In this document: piece by piece, positions 35,791 through 43,993 of the stretch
Numbering within the stretch: position 1 is the stretch's first letter
How the letters are laid out: every line of letters starts with the position of its first letter
NCBI RefSeq assembly: GCF_026625045.1
Contig: NZ_CP113089.1
Location: 1,302,001-1,366,000, forward strand
Length of the DNA stretch: 64,000 bases
Source: Microcella daejeonensis
GTDB taxonomy: Bacteria; Actinomycetota; Actinomycetes; Actinomycetales; Microbacteriaceae
Reading direction: 5' to 3'
The notes under the pieces: generated by a model
Seen by the model: the letters and a program-made list of their open reading frames with translations, nothing else
Told to the model about the DNA's origin: nothing
The model's database searches: none
Translations under genes and position numbers: made by a program

Positions 35791-36677
35791 GCGCGGCCGA
35801 GCTCGCGGCGAGCATCCCGGTCCGCCTCGGCGAGGCTCTGCCCACCGCGCGCGCGCTGGAGGATGCCGCCGCCGGCGTCCACGCGCCGGTGCTCGCCGAT
35901 CGTCTGCGCTCCATCGATCGCGAGCACGATCGCGCGATGGCGCGCCTGCGCGCGACGTACCGTGCTCGCGAGGACGGCTACGAGGGGGCACCCGCCGGGG
36001 AGGAGCCGCACGACCCCCCGCGCGACATCTGGGGCCTCGACGCTCTCGCCCTCGTGCTCGTCGCCGTCGGTCTCGCCGTCCTCCCGGCGAGCGCCCGCTT
36101 CGCCGATCGATGGGATGCCGCTTCCGCGGCCGCCCTCAGCGCGTGCCTCATCGTGCTCGCCACGCTGCTACATCTCGTGGGTGCGCTGCGCTCGCGCAGC
36201 TCCGCGGGCGTCAGCAACCACCGCGCGAGTTCCGTGATCTCCTTCGACGCCGTGGCGGCGCTCGCCGGAGCAGGGCTCGTCGTCTGGCGGGCCTCTCTGC
36301 CGCGGGACGGCGCACCGATCGAGTCCGTGCTCGTGCCGGCGGTCGCCGCGGGCGTGTGCGGCGTCCTTCTCGGCCTGGTCTGGATCGACGCGCGCGGCCG
36401 AGGAGCGCCCGAGCGCGAGCAGGCCGCGCGATACCGCTCGGCGGAGGCATCCTGGCGGGAGGATCTCGACCCGCAGGCGGAGGTGCTCGCCGCACGATCC
36501 CGAGAGGCTGCGCTTGCCGCGGCGCTCGAGCTCGATGCCGGTGTTCGCGCGGCGCTCGAGACCGATCTCGCCGAGGCCGCTCTGATCCTGCGCCGGCGCG
36601 AAGAGGTCCCCTACGAGATCGCGACGGCCATCGGGAAGGCGCCCTTCGGGTCGATGCGCTACGACGATCGGGTGTGA
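35787..36677 (+). CDS. Module B four-TM protein
   Basis: 296 residues. Occupies the place of the seven-copy array in module B. It starts MSAAELAASI (compare SAAELARVRA of copies 4 and 5) but is otherwise very divergent: N-terminal helical stretch, four TM helices (LALVLVAVGLAVLPA, LSACLIVLATLLHLVGAL, DAVAALAGAGLVVWRA, PAVAAGVCGVLLGLVW) and a long charged tail (ALAAALELDAGVRAALETDLAEAALILRR). It lacks the QRMKDAEIQAL tail signature. Last gene of the type VII-like locus. Confidence 0.75.
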   Translation: MSAAELAASIPVRLGEALPTARALEDAAAGVHAPVLADRLRSIDREHDRAMARLRATYRAREDGYEGAPAGEEPHDPPRDIWGLDALALVLVAVGLAVLPASARFADRWDAASAAALSACLIVLATLLHLVGALRSRSSAGVSNHRASSVISFDAVAALAGAGLVVWRASLPRDGAPIESVLVPAVAAGVCGVLLGLVWIDARGRGAPEREQAARYRSAEASWREDLDPQAEVLAARSREAALAAALELDAGVRAALETDLAEAALILRRREEVPYEIATAIGKAPFGSMRYDDRV

Positions 36678-36726
36678 CGAGCATCCCTGTGACGCGTGGG
36701 GGAGGAGTGGCTGGCGTGCGCTCCCA

Positions 36727-36770
36727 CCCCCGAAAGCGGGACTACTACCCCATGAGCCCCTGACATACCG
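36727..36770 (+). promoter_or_regulatory. Pilus box 1 and candidate promoter upstream of pilB
   Basis: CCCCCGAAAGCGGGACTAC (36727-36745), followed about 22 bp later by a -10-like TACCGT (36766-36771) and a G-rich stretch. The same motif occurs before pilA (41933-41952). Likely a regulator site shared by the pilus units; the exact -10 is uncertain. Confidence 0.5.
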
Positions 36771-36831
36771 TCAACCTCGGGGAACGGCGCGTGTCGCGAT
36801 CAGCGGCTCGCGTCCAAAGGGGGAGTCACGC

Positions 36832-38505
36832 ATGCCATCACTGACCGAGGTGCTCATCATCCGCGGCATCATGCCGATCGAGACGCTCGACGTGATGAGC
36901 AATGATCCCCTCGCCGAGGCGCACATCGTGCAGATGTTCCTCGACGAGGGGCGCGTGACCGCCTCGCAGATCGCCTCCGCCCGGGCGGAGGTCGCCGGCC
37001 TGTCGTTCGTCGAGTTGACCGACTACCCCGTCGACGGCACCGCCGTGAGTCTCGTGCCGGCCGCGATCTGCCGCCGGCACGGCATCCTCCCCATCCATGC
37101 CACGGCCGCCTCGCTCACGCTCGCCATGACCGACCCCGGCAACGTGCTCGCGCTCGATGACGTGCGCGCCGTCACCCGCCTCGCCGTCGTCCCGGTCGTC
37201 GCGGAGGCGAATGACCTGCAGACCGCGATCGACCGCTACCACCGCGCCGACGGCGAGCTGAGCAGCCTCACCACCGAGATGGTGGAGGACTCGTCGCTGT
37301 CGACGAGCACCGAGGTCGAGTTCGCCGATGCTCGCGAGGACGACGCGCCGATCGTGCGCTTCGTCAACCTGCTCATCAGCCAGGCGATCTCCGACCGCGC
37401 GTCCGACATCCACATCGAACCGGCCGAGCACGACCTGCGCGTGCGGTACCGCATCGACGGCGTGCTCCACGAGATGCAGCGGGCGCCCCGCAGCATCCAG
37501 AACGGCGTGATCTCGCGCCTGAAGATCATGAGCGACATCGACATCGCCGAGCGCCGCAAGCCGCAGGACGGCCGGCTGTCGGTGAACCATGACGGCCGCA
37601 AGATCGACCTGCGCGTGGCCACGCTGCCGACCGTGTACGGCGAGAAGATCGTCATGCGAATCCTCGACAACTCGTCCACGAGCCTCAGCCTCGAAGACCT
37701 GCACCTGCTCGAGCGCAACGCCGCCGCGTACCGCACCTCCTACGAGAAGCCGTACGGCATGATCCTCGTCACCGGGCCTACGGGCTCCGGCAAGTCGACG
37801 ACGCTCTACACCACGCTCAACGCGGTGTCGAAGCCCGAGATCAACGTCATCACCGTCGAGGACCCGGTCGAGTACCGCCTCGCGGGCATCAACCAGGTGC
37901 AGGTGAACCCCAAGGCGGGCCTCACGTTCGCGAGCGCCCTGCGCAGCATCCTGCGATCCGACCCGGATGTCGTGCTCATCGGTGAGATCCGCGACCAGGA
38001 GACAGCCCAGATCGCCATCGAGGCATCCCTCACCGGCCACCTCGTGCTGTCCACCCTGCACACCAACGACGCCCCGAGCGCGATCACTCGTCTCACCGAG
38101 ATGGACATCGAGCCCTTCCTCGTCGGTTCGGCCCTCGACAGCGTCGTCGCCCAGCGCCTCGCGCGCCGCCTCTGCGACCGCTGCAAGGAGCAGTACCAGC
38201 CCGAGGTGCACGAGATGGTCGGGCTGCGCGTCGGCTTCGACCCCGCCGTGCACGGCCTGCCGACCCTGCACCGCCCGGTCGGCTGCCAGACCTGCGCCGG
38301 CACCGGCTACCGCGGCCGCATCGCGCTGCACGAGGTCATGACCGTCACCGAGGAGATCGAGCGGCTCGCGGTTCACCGCGCATCGAGCGCCGAGATCCAG
38401 AAGGTCGCTATCGAGCAGGGGATGATCACCCTCCGCTACGACGGATGGATGAAGGTTCATCGGGGTCTGACCTCGATCGAGGAGATCCTGCGGGTCGTCG
38501 CATGA
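36832..38505 (+). CDS. pilB: Type IV pilus assembly ATPase PilB (GspE family)
   Basis: 557-residue cytoplasmic hexameric motor that powers pilin polymerisation. The N-terminal GspE/MshE-type domain (residues 1-150) is followed by the C-terminal ATPase: Walker A GPTGSGKSTT (about 315-324), Asp box TVEDPVEY, Walker B LIGEIRDQETAQIA, His box TGHLVLSTLHTNDA, and a tetracysteine zinc site (CDRC ... CQTC). Length and all motifs fit PilB. ATG start with AAGGGGGAG. First of pilB-pilT-pilC; a 12-codon micro-ORF bridges to pilT. Confidence 0.95.
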   Translation: MPSLTEVLIIRGIMPIETLDVMSNDPLAEAHIVQMFLDEGRVTASQIASARAEVAGLSFVELTDYPVDGTAVSLVPAAICRRHGILPIHATAASLTLAMTDPGNVLALDDVRAVTRLAVVPVVAEANDLQTAIDRYHRADGELSSLTTEMVEDSSLSTSTEVEFADAREDDAPIVRFVNLLISQAISDRASDIHIEPAEHDLRVRYRIDGVLHEMQRAPRSIQNGVISRLKIMSDIDIAERRKPQDGRLSVNHDGRKIDLRVATLPTVYGEKIVMRILDNSSTSLSLEDLHLLERNAAAYRTSYEKPYGMILVTGPTGSGKSTTLYTTLNAVSKPEINVITVEDPVEYRLAGINQVQVNPKAGLTFASALRSILRSDPDVVLIGEIRDQETAQIAIEASLTGHLVLSTLHTNDAPSAITRLTEMDIEPFLVGSALDSVVAQRLARRLCDRCKEQYQPEVHEMVGLRVGFDPAVHGLPTLHRPVGCQTCAGTGYRGRIALHEVMTVTEEIERLAVHRASSAEIQKVAIEQGMITLRYDGWMKVHRGLTSIEEILRVVA

Positions 38506-38540
38506 CGATCGCGCCCGCAGCGGAGAGGACGGCATCATGA
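38502..38540 (+). CDS. Micro-ORF 5 (12 aa) bridging pilB and pilT
   Basis: ATG overlaps the pilB stop (ATGA), encodes MTIAPAAERTAS, and its TGA overlaps the pilT ATG (ATGA). Same arrangement as micro-ORFs 2-4 in the type VII-like locus. Probably a coupling device; peptide function is doubtful. Confidence 0.35.
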   Translation: MTIAPAAERTAS

Positions 38541-40567
38541 CCGACGACGCGACCAGCACCGAGCGCCCCGTTTTCGAGCCCTTCACGAGCGGTTTCGCTC
38601 CGACGACGCCGGAGCCCGCGGTGCCCGCCGCCCCGGCTCCGACCGCGGGCTACTCGGCCCCGCCGATGCCGTCGTTCGACGACTTCATCGCTGCAGCCAT
38701 GCAGCCGGAGGCCGAGGCGGCCTCCGATGCGCATGCTGCTCCTTCCGCGCCGGCTGCTGCCTTCGGTGCTGAGCTCAGCGCGCCGCCCGCGGCGGCAGCC
38801 GTCGGCGCTCCGCATGCGGCGGTGCCGCCGAGCCCCGCGCCGACGTCCGAGCCCTTCGCGGCGCCGTCCATGGGCTTCCCGCCACCGCCCTCGAGCGCGC
38901 CCCTCGAGTTCGCGCCGCCGGCCGCGGCCGTCGTCGCGTCGCCTGCACCGGTCATCCCGCCGGCCGCGACTCCCGCGCCGGCCGCGGCGACGCCCGCCAC
39001 CGAATTCGCCATGCCGGTGTCCGACTTCACGCCGCCGCCACCGCGCTTCTCCGCGCCGGAGCCCGCCGCGGAGCCGGCGCCGCCCGTTCCCCCGGTCCAG
39101 TCGCCGCCGGCCCCTGCGCTCGCGATCGACGAGGGCGCCGCCGAGTGGCAGGCCGCCCCGCCGCCCGCGCCCGAGTCGGCTCTGCCGATCCCCGTCGAGG
39201 TGCCCGCCTCCGCCTGGTCAGCGGCCGCGCCCGAACCGGTCTACGCCGCACCGCCGGCGGTGCCCCTCGCCACGCCCCGCGAGCAGGAGGAGCCCGCCAC
39301 CGTCGTCTTCGCGATGCCGTCGGCGGAGTCGACCACCCCACCGCCATCGCACTCCGCCTCGCACGCGACCGGCGAGCCCCCGTCGACGACGGTGTCCGCC
39401 GCGGCGGAGGCGCGGGCCATGGCCTCCGAGGGTCGGCGCTCGGCACGATCCCTCGCCGACCCCGACCTCATGTGGGCTCTCGCGCAGGTCGTGTCCCAGG
39501 GGGGCTCCGACCTGCACGTCGCCGTGAACGCGCCTCCGCGCATCCGCCTGCACGGGGCCCTGGAGGATCTGCCCTCGACGGTCCCGTGGACGCCCGAGAA
39601 GATGGAGGGAGCGCTGCACAGCATCATGACGCCCGCCCAGCGCGACACCTTCGAGGAGCACCTCGAGCTCGACTTCGCGTTCACGCTCTCGGCAGAGAGC
39701 CGGTTCCGCGTGAACGTCTATCAGCAGCGCGGCAATCTCGGCGCGGCGTTCCGTCTCATCCCGACCGAGATCAAGCCGCTCGGCGACCTCGGTGTGCCGG
39801 CCTCGGTCTCCCGCTTCGCCACCCTCGCCCGCGGCCTCGTGCTGGTGACCGGCCCGACCGGTTCCGGCAAGTCGACCACGCTCGCCGGACTCATCGACCT
39901 GGTGAACCGCACCCGCACCGATCACATCGTGACCGTCGAGGACCCGATCGAGTTCATGCACGAGAACAAGAAGTCGCTCATCAACCAGCGCGAGGTCGGC
40001 AGCGACACCCACTCCTTCGCCAACGCACTCAAGCACGTGCTGCGGCAGGACCCGGACGTCATCCTCATCGGCGAGCTCCGTGACCTCGAGACCATCTCCG
40101 TCGCGCTGACCGCGGCCGAGACCGGGCACCTCGTGTTCGCGACCCTGCACACGCAGAGCGCCGGTCAGACGATCGACCGCGTCATCGACGTGTTCCCGCC
40201 GCACCAGCAGGGCCAGGTGCGGGCGCAGCTCGCCTCGACCCTGCAGGGCGTCGTGTGTCAGACGCTCATCCCTCGGGCCTCGGGCGGCGGCCGTGCGGTC
40301 GCGACCGAGATCCTCGTGGCCAACGCGGCCATCGGCAACCTCATCCGCGAGGGCAAGACGTTCCAGATCCCCTCGGCGTTGCAGGCGGGACGTGAACTCG
40401 GCATGCACACGCTCGATCAGCATCTCGCCGACCTCGTCAACCACGGGGTCATCACCCACCAGGCCGCGATGGAGAAGGCGCAGGACACCGAGAACCTACG
40501 TCAGCTCATCCACCGCGCCGAGTCGAACGGCCAGATGGCCGGCGCCGGCATGAACGGGAGCTTCTGA
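38537..40567 (+). CDS. pilT: Twitching ATPase PilT with long disordered N-terminal extension
   Basis: 676 residues. The C-terminal ~370 residues (from LADPDLMWALAQVVSQGGSD, about residue 306) are a complete PilT retraction ATPase: Walker A GPTGSGKSTT (about 439), TVEDPIEF, Walker B ILIGELRDLETI, His box TGHLVFATLHTQSA and VIDVFPPHQQ. The first ~300 residues are Pro/Ala/Ser-rich with few charged residues and no fold, absent from classical PilT (about 345 residues). The extension may be a flexible tether or a partner-binding tail. ATG start with GGAGAGG, overlapped by micro-ORF 5. Confidence 0.93.
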   Translation: MTDDATSTERPVFEPFTSGFAPTTPEPAVPAAPAPTAGYSAPPMPSFDDFIAAAMQPEAEAASDAHAAPSAPAAAFGAELSAPPAAAAVGAPHAAVPPSPAPTSEPFAAPSMGFPPPPSSAPLEFAPPAAAVVASPAPVIPPAATPAPAAATPATEFAMPVSDFTPPPPRFSAPEPAAEPAPPVPPVQSPPAPALAIDEGAAEWQAAPPPAPESALPIPVEVPASAWSAAAPEPVYAAPPAVPLATPREQEEPATVVFAMPSAESTTPPPSHSASHATGEPPSTTVSAAAEARAMASEGRRSARSLADPDLMWALAQVVSQGGSDLHVAVNAPPRIRLHGALEDLPSTVPWTPEKMEGALHSIMTPAQRDTFEEHLELDFAFTLSAESRFRVNVYQQRGNLGAAFRLIPTEIKPLGDLGVPASVSRFATLARGLVLVTGPTGSGKSTTLAGLIDLVNRTRTDHIVTVEDPIEFMHENKKSLINQREVGSDTHSFANALKHVLRQDPDVILIGELRDLETISVALTAAETGHLVFATLHTQSAGQTIDRVIDVFPPHQQGQVRAQLASTLQGVVCQTLIPRASGGGRAVATEILVANAAIGNLIREGKTFQIPSALQAGRELGMHTLDQHLADLVNHGVITHQAAMEKAQDTENLRQLIHRAESNGQMAGAGMNGSF

Positions 40568-40568
40568 C

Positions 40569-41807
40569 ATGACCATGACATCGCAGTCGATGAAGACCTG
40601 GGCCTACTCGGCCCGCGACGCCAGCGGCAAGATCGTCAAGGGCAAGCTGGATGCCCCCACCGAGAGCGCCGTCGTCGCGCGTCTGCGCACCATGGGCATC
40701 GCGCCGATCGCGATCGACGAGTCGAGCGCGACGGGCCTGCAGCGCGAGATCACCCTGCCGGGCTTCGAGAAGCGCGTGAAGCTGAAGGACCTCGCCGTCG
40801 CGAGCCGGCAGATGGCGACCATGCTCGCCTCGGGCCTGTCGTTGCTGCGAACTCTCACGATCCTGAGCCAGCAGACGGAGAACCCGAAGCTCGCCGAGGT
40901 CCTCGGCAAGGTGCGCAGCGATGTCGAGACGGGCTCCTCGCTCTCCGATGCCCTGCATCGGCATCCGCTGATCTTCCCCCGGCTGATGATCCACCTCATC
41001 AAGGCGGGCGAGACGGGCGGCTTCCTCGATCGATCTCTCGAGTCGATCGCGAACAACTTCGAGGCCGACGTCAAGCTGCGTCAGACCATCAAGTCGGCGC
41101 TCACGTACCCGATCGCGGTGCTGTGCATGGCCTTCGCCGCCGTGATCGCGATGATGATCTTCATCGTGCCGATCTTCAAAGCCATGTTCGAGGACTTCGA
41201 CAGCGCTCTCCCGCTCCCGACGCAGATCCTCGTCACTCTCTCCGAGAACATGATCTGGATCGTGCCGGTGCTGGTCGTCGTCATCGTCGGGTTCACGGTG
41301 TGGTGGCGTCGCAACAAGCACACCGACGAGGTGAGATCGAAGGTCGACCCGCTGGTCCTCAAGATGCCCGTCTTCGGGCAGCTGTTCCGCAAGGTTGCGA
41401 TCGCCCGCTTCTCGCGCAATTTCGCCACGATGATGGCCGCAGGCGTGCCGATCCTGCAATCGCTCGCGATCGTCGGCGAGACGTCCGGCAACTGGGTCAT
41501 CGAGCAGGCATTGGTCAAGGTGCAGGACTCCGTCCGCACCGGGCGCTCGATCGCGGCTCCGCTAACGGAGGAGCCGATCTTCCCGGCGATGGTGACTCAA
41601 ATGGTGTCCGTGGGTGAGGACTCCGGCTCGCTCGAGATCATGCTCGAGAAGGTCGCCGACTTCTACGACGAGGAGGTGCAGTCGACCGCCGAGTCGCTGA
41701 CGTCGCTCATCGAGCCGCTCATGATCGGTGTCATCGGCGTCGTCATCGGCGGCATGATCGTCGCCCTCTACATGCCCGTCTTCTCGATCTTCAACGAGAT
41801 CGGCTGA
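40569..41807 (+). CDS. pilC: Type IV pilus inner-membrane platform protein PilC
   Basis: 412 residues, GspF/PilC family. Two repeated cytoplasmic domains (VASRQMATMLASGLSLLRTL near 80 and FSRNFATMMAAGVPILQSL near 285) each precede membrane helices: AVLCMAFAAVIAMMIFIVPIF, IWIVPVLVVVIVGFTVWW, and the C-terminal IGVIGVVIGGMIVALYMPVF. N-terminal segment WAYSARDASGKIVKGKLDAPTE is typical of PilC. It connects the PilB/PilT motors to the pilin. It starts one base after pilT, and a terminator follows. Confidence 0.95.
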   Translation: MTMTSQSMKTWAYSARDASGKIVKGKLDAPTESAVVARLRTMGIAPIAIDESSATGLQREITLPGFEKRVKLKDLAVASRQMATMLASGLSLLRTLTILSQQTENPKLAEVLGKVRSDVETGSSLSDALHRHPLIFPRLMIHLIKAGETGGFLDRSLESIANNFEADVKLRQTIKSALTYPIAVLCMAFAAVIAMMIFIVPIFKAMFEDFDSALPLPTQILVTLSENMIWIVPVLVVVIVGFTVWWRRNKHTDEVRSKVDPLVLKMPVFGQLFRKVAIARFSRNFATMMAAGVPILQSLAIVGETSGNWVIEQALVKVQDSVRTGRSIAAPLTEEPIFPAMVTQMVSVGEDSGSLEIMLEKVADFYDEEVQSTAESLTSLIEPLMIGVIGVVIGGMIVALYMPVFSIFNEIG

Positions 41808-41845
41808 GCCGGCACTCGCACCTGTCGGCGAGCGCCGATACCTCC

Positions 41846-41885
41846 GCGCCGCCCTCACCCCCTCACTGGGGGTTGAGGGCGGCGC
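41846..41885 (+). terminator. Terminator after pilBTC
   Basis: Arms GCGCCGCCCTC (41846-41856) and GAGGGCGGCGC (41875-41885) with additional CCCC/GGGG pairing inside. It separates the motor operon from the pilin promoter. Confidence 0.7.
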
Positions 41886-41932
41886 TCTCGTCGTTGTGTC
41901 GCCCCGAAAGGGGGGTCTGATCGGGGGAAAAA

Positions 41933-41980
41933 CCCCCCGAACACGGGATTACCACATGCTGCGCGCCGACCGAGTATTGC
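41933..41980 (+). promoter_or_regulatory. Pilus box 2 and candidate pilA promoter
   Basis: CCCCCCGAACACGGGATTAC (41933-41952) matches box 1 before pilB. A -10-like GTATTG lies about 21 bp downstream, then GGGGGG. Just upstream, GGGGG-AAAAA-CCCCC (about 41923-41938) forms a small hairpin overlapping the box. Confidence 0.5.
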
Positions 41981-42053
41981 TCCTGGGGGGCCACCAACTT
42001 CGTAGCTCGTGACCCGCACACATCACACCTTCGACAGGAACGGAACACCAACC

Positions 42054-42479
42054 ATGTTCACCAAGATCAACACCTCGATCACCGAGCGTCTCGACGCTCG
42101 CCGTGCGGGCGACAAGGGCTTCACCCTCGTCGAGCTGCTCGTCGTCGTCATCATCATCGGCATCCTCGCCGCGATCGCCATCCCGGTCTTCCTCAACCAG
42201 CGCGAGAGTGCTTGGCGCGCGGAGGTCGAGTCCGACCTCAAGAACGCAGCTCTTGCGGCGGAGACCTTCGCCGTGGAGAACAGTGGCTCGTACACCGGCC
42301 TGGACCTGGACGCGCTCGAGGAGGAGGGCTTTGAGGCCAGCAACGCCCTCACCGACTTCACGGTGACCCCCGCCGCAGGCAACTACACCATCGTCGCTGA
42401 GCACCCTGACCTCGGTGGAGACACGCTCACCTACAACAGCGCTGAGGGCGGCCTGCAGGACTGGGTCGACGCTCCGTAA
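42054..42479 (+). CDS. pilA: Major type IV pilin PilA
   Basis: 141-residue prepilin with a 22-residue leader ending in Gly: GDKG|FTLVELLVVVIIIGILAAIAIPVFLNQ. Glu is at +5 after the prepilin peptidase site and a 20-residue hydrophobic helix forms the fibre core. The globular part is small and acidic with no Cys, so no C-terminal disulfide loop as in Proteobacteria; this is usual in Gram-positive pilins. ATG start with an AGGAA site. It is monocistronic-looking: own promoter with pilus box 2 and strong terminator after it, consistent with high expression. Confidence 0.95.
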   Translation: MFTKINTSITERLDARRAGDKGFTLVELLVVVIIIGILAAIAIPVFLNQRESAWRAEVESDLKNAALAAETFAVENSGSYTGLDLDALEEEGFEASNALTDFTVTPAAGNYTIVAEHPDLGGDTLTYNSAEGGLQDWVDAP

Positions 42480-42514
42480 ACACGATCGCGACGCTTGAGC
42501 AAATAAGCGTCTAA

Positions 42515-42552
42515 GCCGGCCCCGGCAGCCTCCGAAGGCTGCCGGGGCCGGC
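42515..42552 (+). terminator. Strong terminator after pilA
   Basis: Perfect 17-bp arms GCCGGCCCCGGCAGCCT / AGGCTGCCGGGGCCGGC with loop CCGA, 35 bp after the pilA stop. A weaker GACGCTT/AAGCGTC stem precedes it. It probably gives a high pilA to minor-pilin ratio by partial read-through. Confidence 0.85.
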
Positions 42553-42616
42553 ACACACCTGCCACACCACCGCACCATCCGCAGCACCGCACGAGACACC
42601 GAGGGGGGTCGAACTC

Positions 42617-43993
42617 GTGATCACCAGCATCCGCCGCCGGCTCACCATCGCCGCGCACGACGATCGGGGCTTGAGCCTGCCCGAGGTGCTCGTCGCCATG
42701 GTCATCTTCGCCATCATCTCGACCGGCCTGCTCTACACGATGCTCTCGGTCCTCGCGCTCGGTCGCGACTCCCGGGCCCGTCAGGTCGCCCTCAATCTCG
42801 CCGCGGAGGAGATCGACGTCTCCCGCGGCTTCGCCGACGTCTTCGCCCTGCAGGACGCCACGCGCTCGCTCGACCTCAACGGCGACACCTTCACCGTCGA
42901 GCGCACCACCCGCTGGGTCTCCGACCCCGAGATCGACCTGCAGTGCGGATCGGGCGGCGCTCCGCTGCGCTACAAGCGCGTCGAGGTCGAGGTCTCGTGG
43001 TCGAACATGCGCGACACCGACGCGACGGTCCGCACCTACACCGTCATCGACCCGAAGAACCGCATCAACGACCCGACGAAGGGCACGATCCTCGTCTCGG
43101 TGCTGGGCGGTGCGGGGGCCGGGTCAGCAGGGGTCACGGTCACCGCGACCCCCGCGAGCCCCGCGAACGGCGCGACGACTCTCGCAGAGGCCCCGCTCCC
43201 GACGGACGCGCAGGGCTGCACCTACATCCTGAAGGTGTCCCCCGGCAACTACAACGTCTCCGTCTCGCGCTCCGGCTACGTCGACGTCGCCCAGAACACG
43301 ACGTCGACTATCACGGTCGGGGTCACCGCCGGCGCCGCGGCCTCGGTCGGCTTCCAGTACGACCGCGCCGCGACCTTCACCGCCCGGTACGCCCCCAGCG
43401 TGACCGGGCCGGCACCGATCATCCCGAACAACATGGTGACGACGTTCCTCAGCTCCTACGGGGCGCATCAGTCGACCGCGACGAATGCGAACATGACGCG
43501 AGCGATCGCCCTCCATCCGTTCGCCGCCGGCTACGAAGCCGTGGCGGGCGCCTACGCGGCGCCGAACGAGGCGAATCAGGGATGCCTCGCCCCCGACCCG
43601 GCTGCGTGGCCCACGACGGAGCAGGCCGGCGTGACCTACGTCGGCCGCCGTGCTCCTGCCGCCGCCGCCGTGCCCGGTGGTGCGACGACCATCGACGTAC
43701 CGATGGGCACGTTCCAGCTCACCGTAAGCAACAGCAACCGCTGGGTGCGCGCGATCTCGGTCAACACCGGGCCTGGCCCGGGGTGCGCGATCGGGATGGA
43801 GTACCGCTGGAACGAGCTGCCCATGGGAACCAGTCGTCTCGCGCTGCCCTTCGGAACGTGGGAGATCCGCACCGGCAACAGCACCAACAACCGCAACAAC
43901 GTCCCGATTCTCGGAGCGATCCAGGCCGAGGGCACGTCGCTCATCGCGGCGGCGCTGGGCCGCGTGACCCTCGACCCGCGGGTGCCAGAGTGA
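42617..43993 (+). CDS. Large prepilin-like protein, PilV-like, candidate pilus tip/adhesin
   Basis: 458 residues, GTG start. It has a class III-type prepilin signal (DDRG|LSLPEVLVAMVIFAIISTGLLY; Glu +5) and then about 410 extracytoplasmic residues. Residues about 155-240 look like a carboxypeptidase-regulatory/SdrD-type beta sandwich (ILVSVLGGAGAGSAGVTVTATP, GNYNVSVSRSGYVDV). The rest is Thr/Asn/Gly-rich beta-type with paired Cys. Minor pilins with an added domain usually sit at the tip and bind surfaces; this is inferred. Its TGA overlaps the next GTG. Confidence 0.85.
   Translation: MITSIRRRLTIAAHDDRGLSLPEVLVAMVIFAIISTGLLYTMLSVLALGRDSRARQVALNLAAEEIDVSRGFADVFALQDATRSLDLNGDTFTVERTTRWVSDPEIDLQCGSGGAPLRYKRVEVEVSWSNMRDTDATVRTYTVIDPKNRINDPTKGTILVSVLGGAGAGSAGVTVTATPASPANGATTLAEAPLPTDAQGCTYILKVSPGNYNVSVSRSGYVDVAQNTTSTITVGVTAGAAASVGFQYDRAATFTARYAPSVTGPAPIIPNNMVTTFLSSYGAHQSTATNANMTRAIALHPFAAGYEAVAGAYAAPNEANQGCLAPDPAAWPTTEQAGVTYVGRRAPAAAAVPGGATTIDVPMGTFQLTVSNSNRWVRAISVNTGPGPGCAIGMEYRWNELPMGTSRLALPFGTWEIRTGNSTNNRNNVPILGAIQAEGTSLIAAALGRVTLDPRVPE

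Noticed and set aside
36674..36763. 29-codon frame overlapping the stop of the 35787 gene (GTGA)
   Set aside because: It starts like the other micro-ORFs but does not end at a downstream start codon and lies over pilus box 1, so it is more likely chance.
41898..41938. CCCCGAAAGGGGGG and GGGGGAAAAACCCCC stems as a riboswitch
   Set aside because: They form simple hairpins near the pilA promoter but lie upstream of the probable start site and show no conserved riboswitch core that I can recognise.
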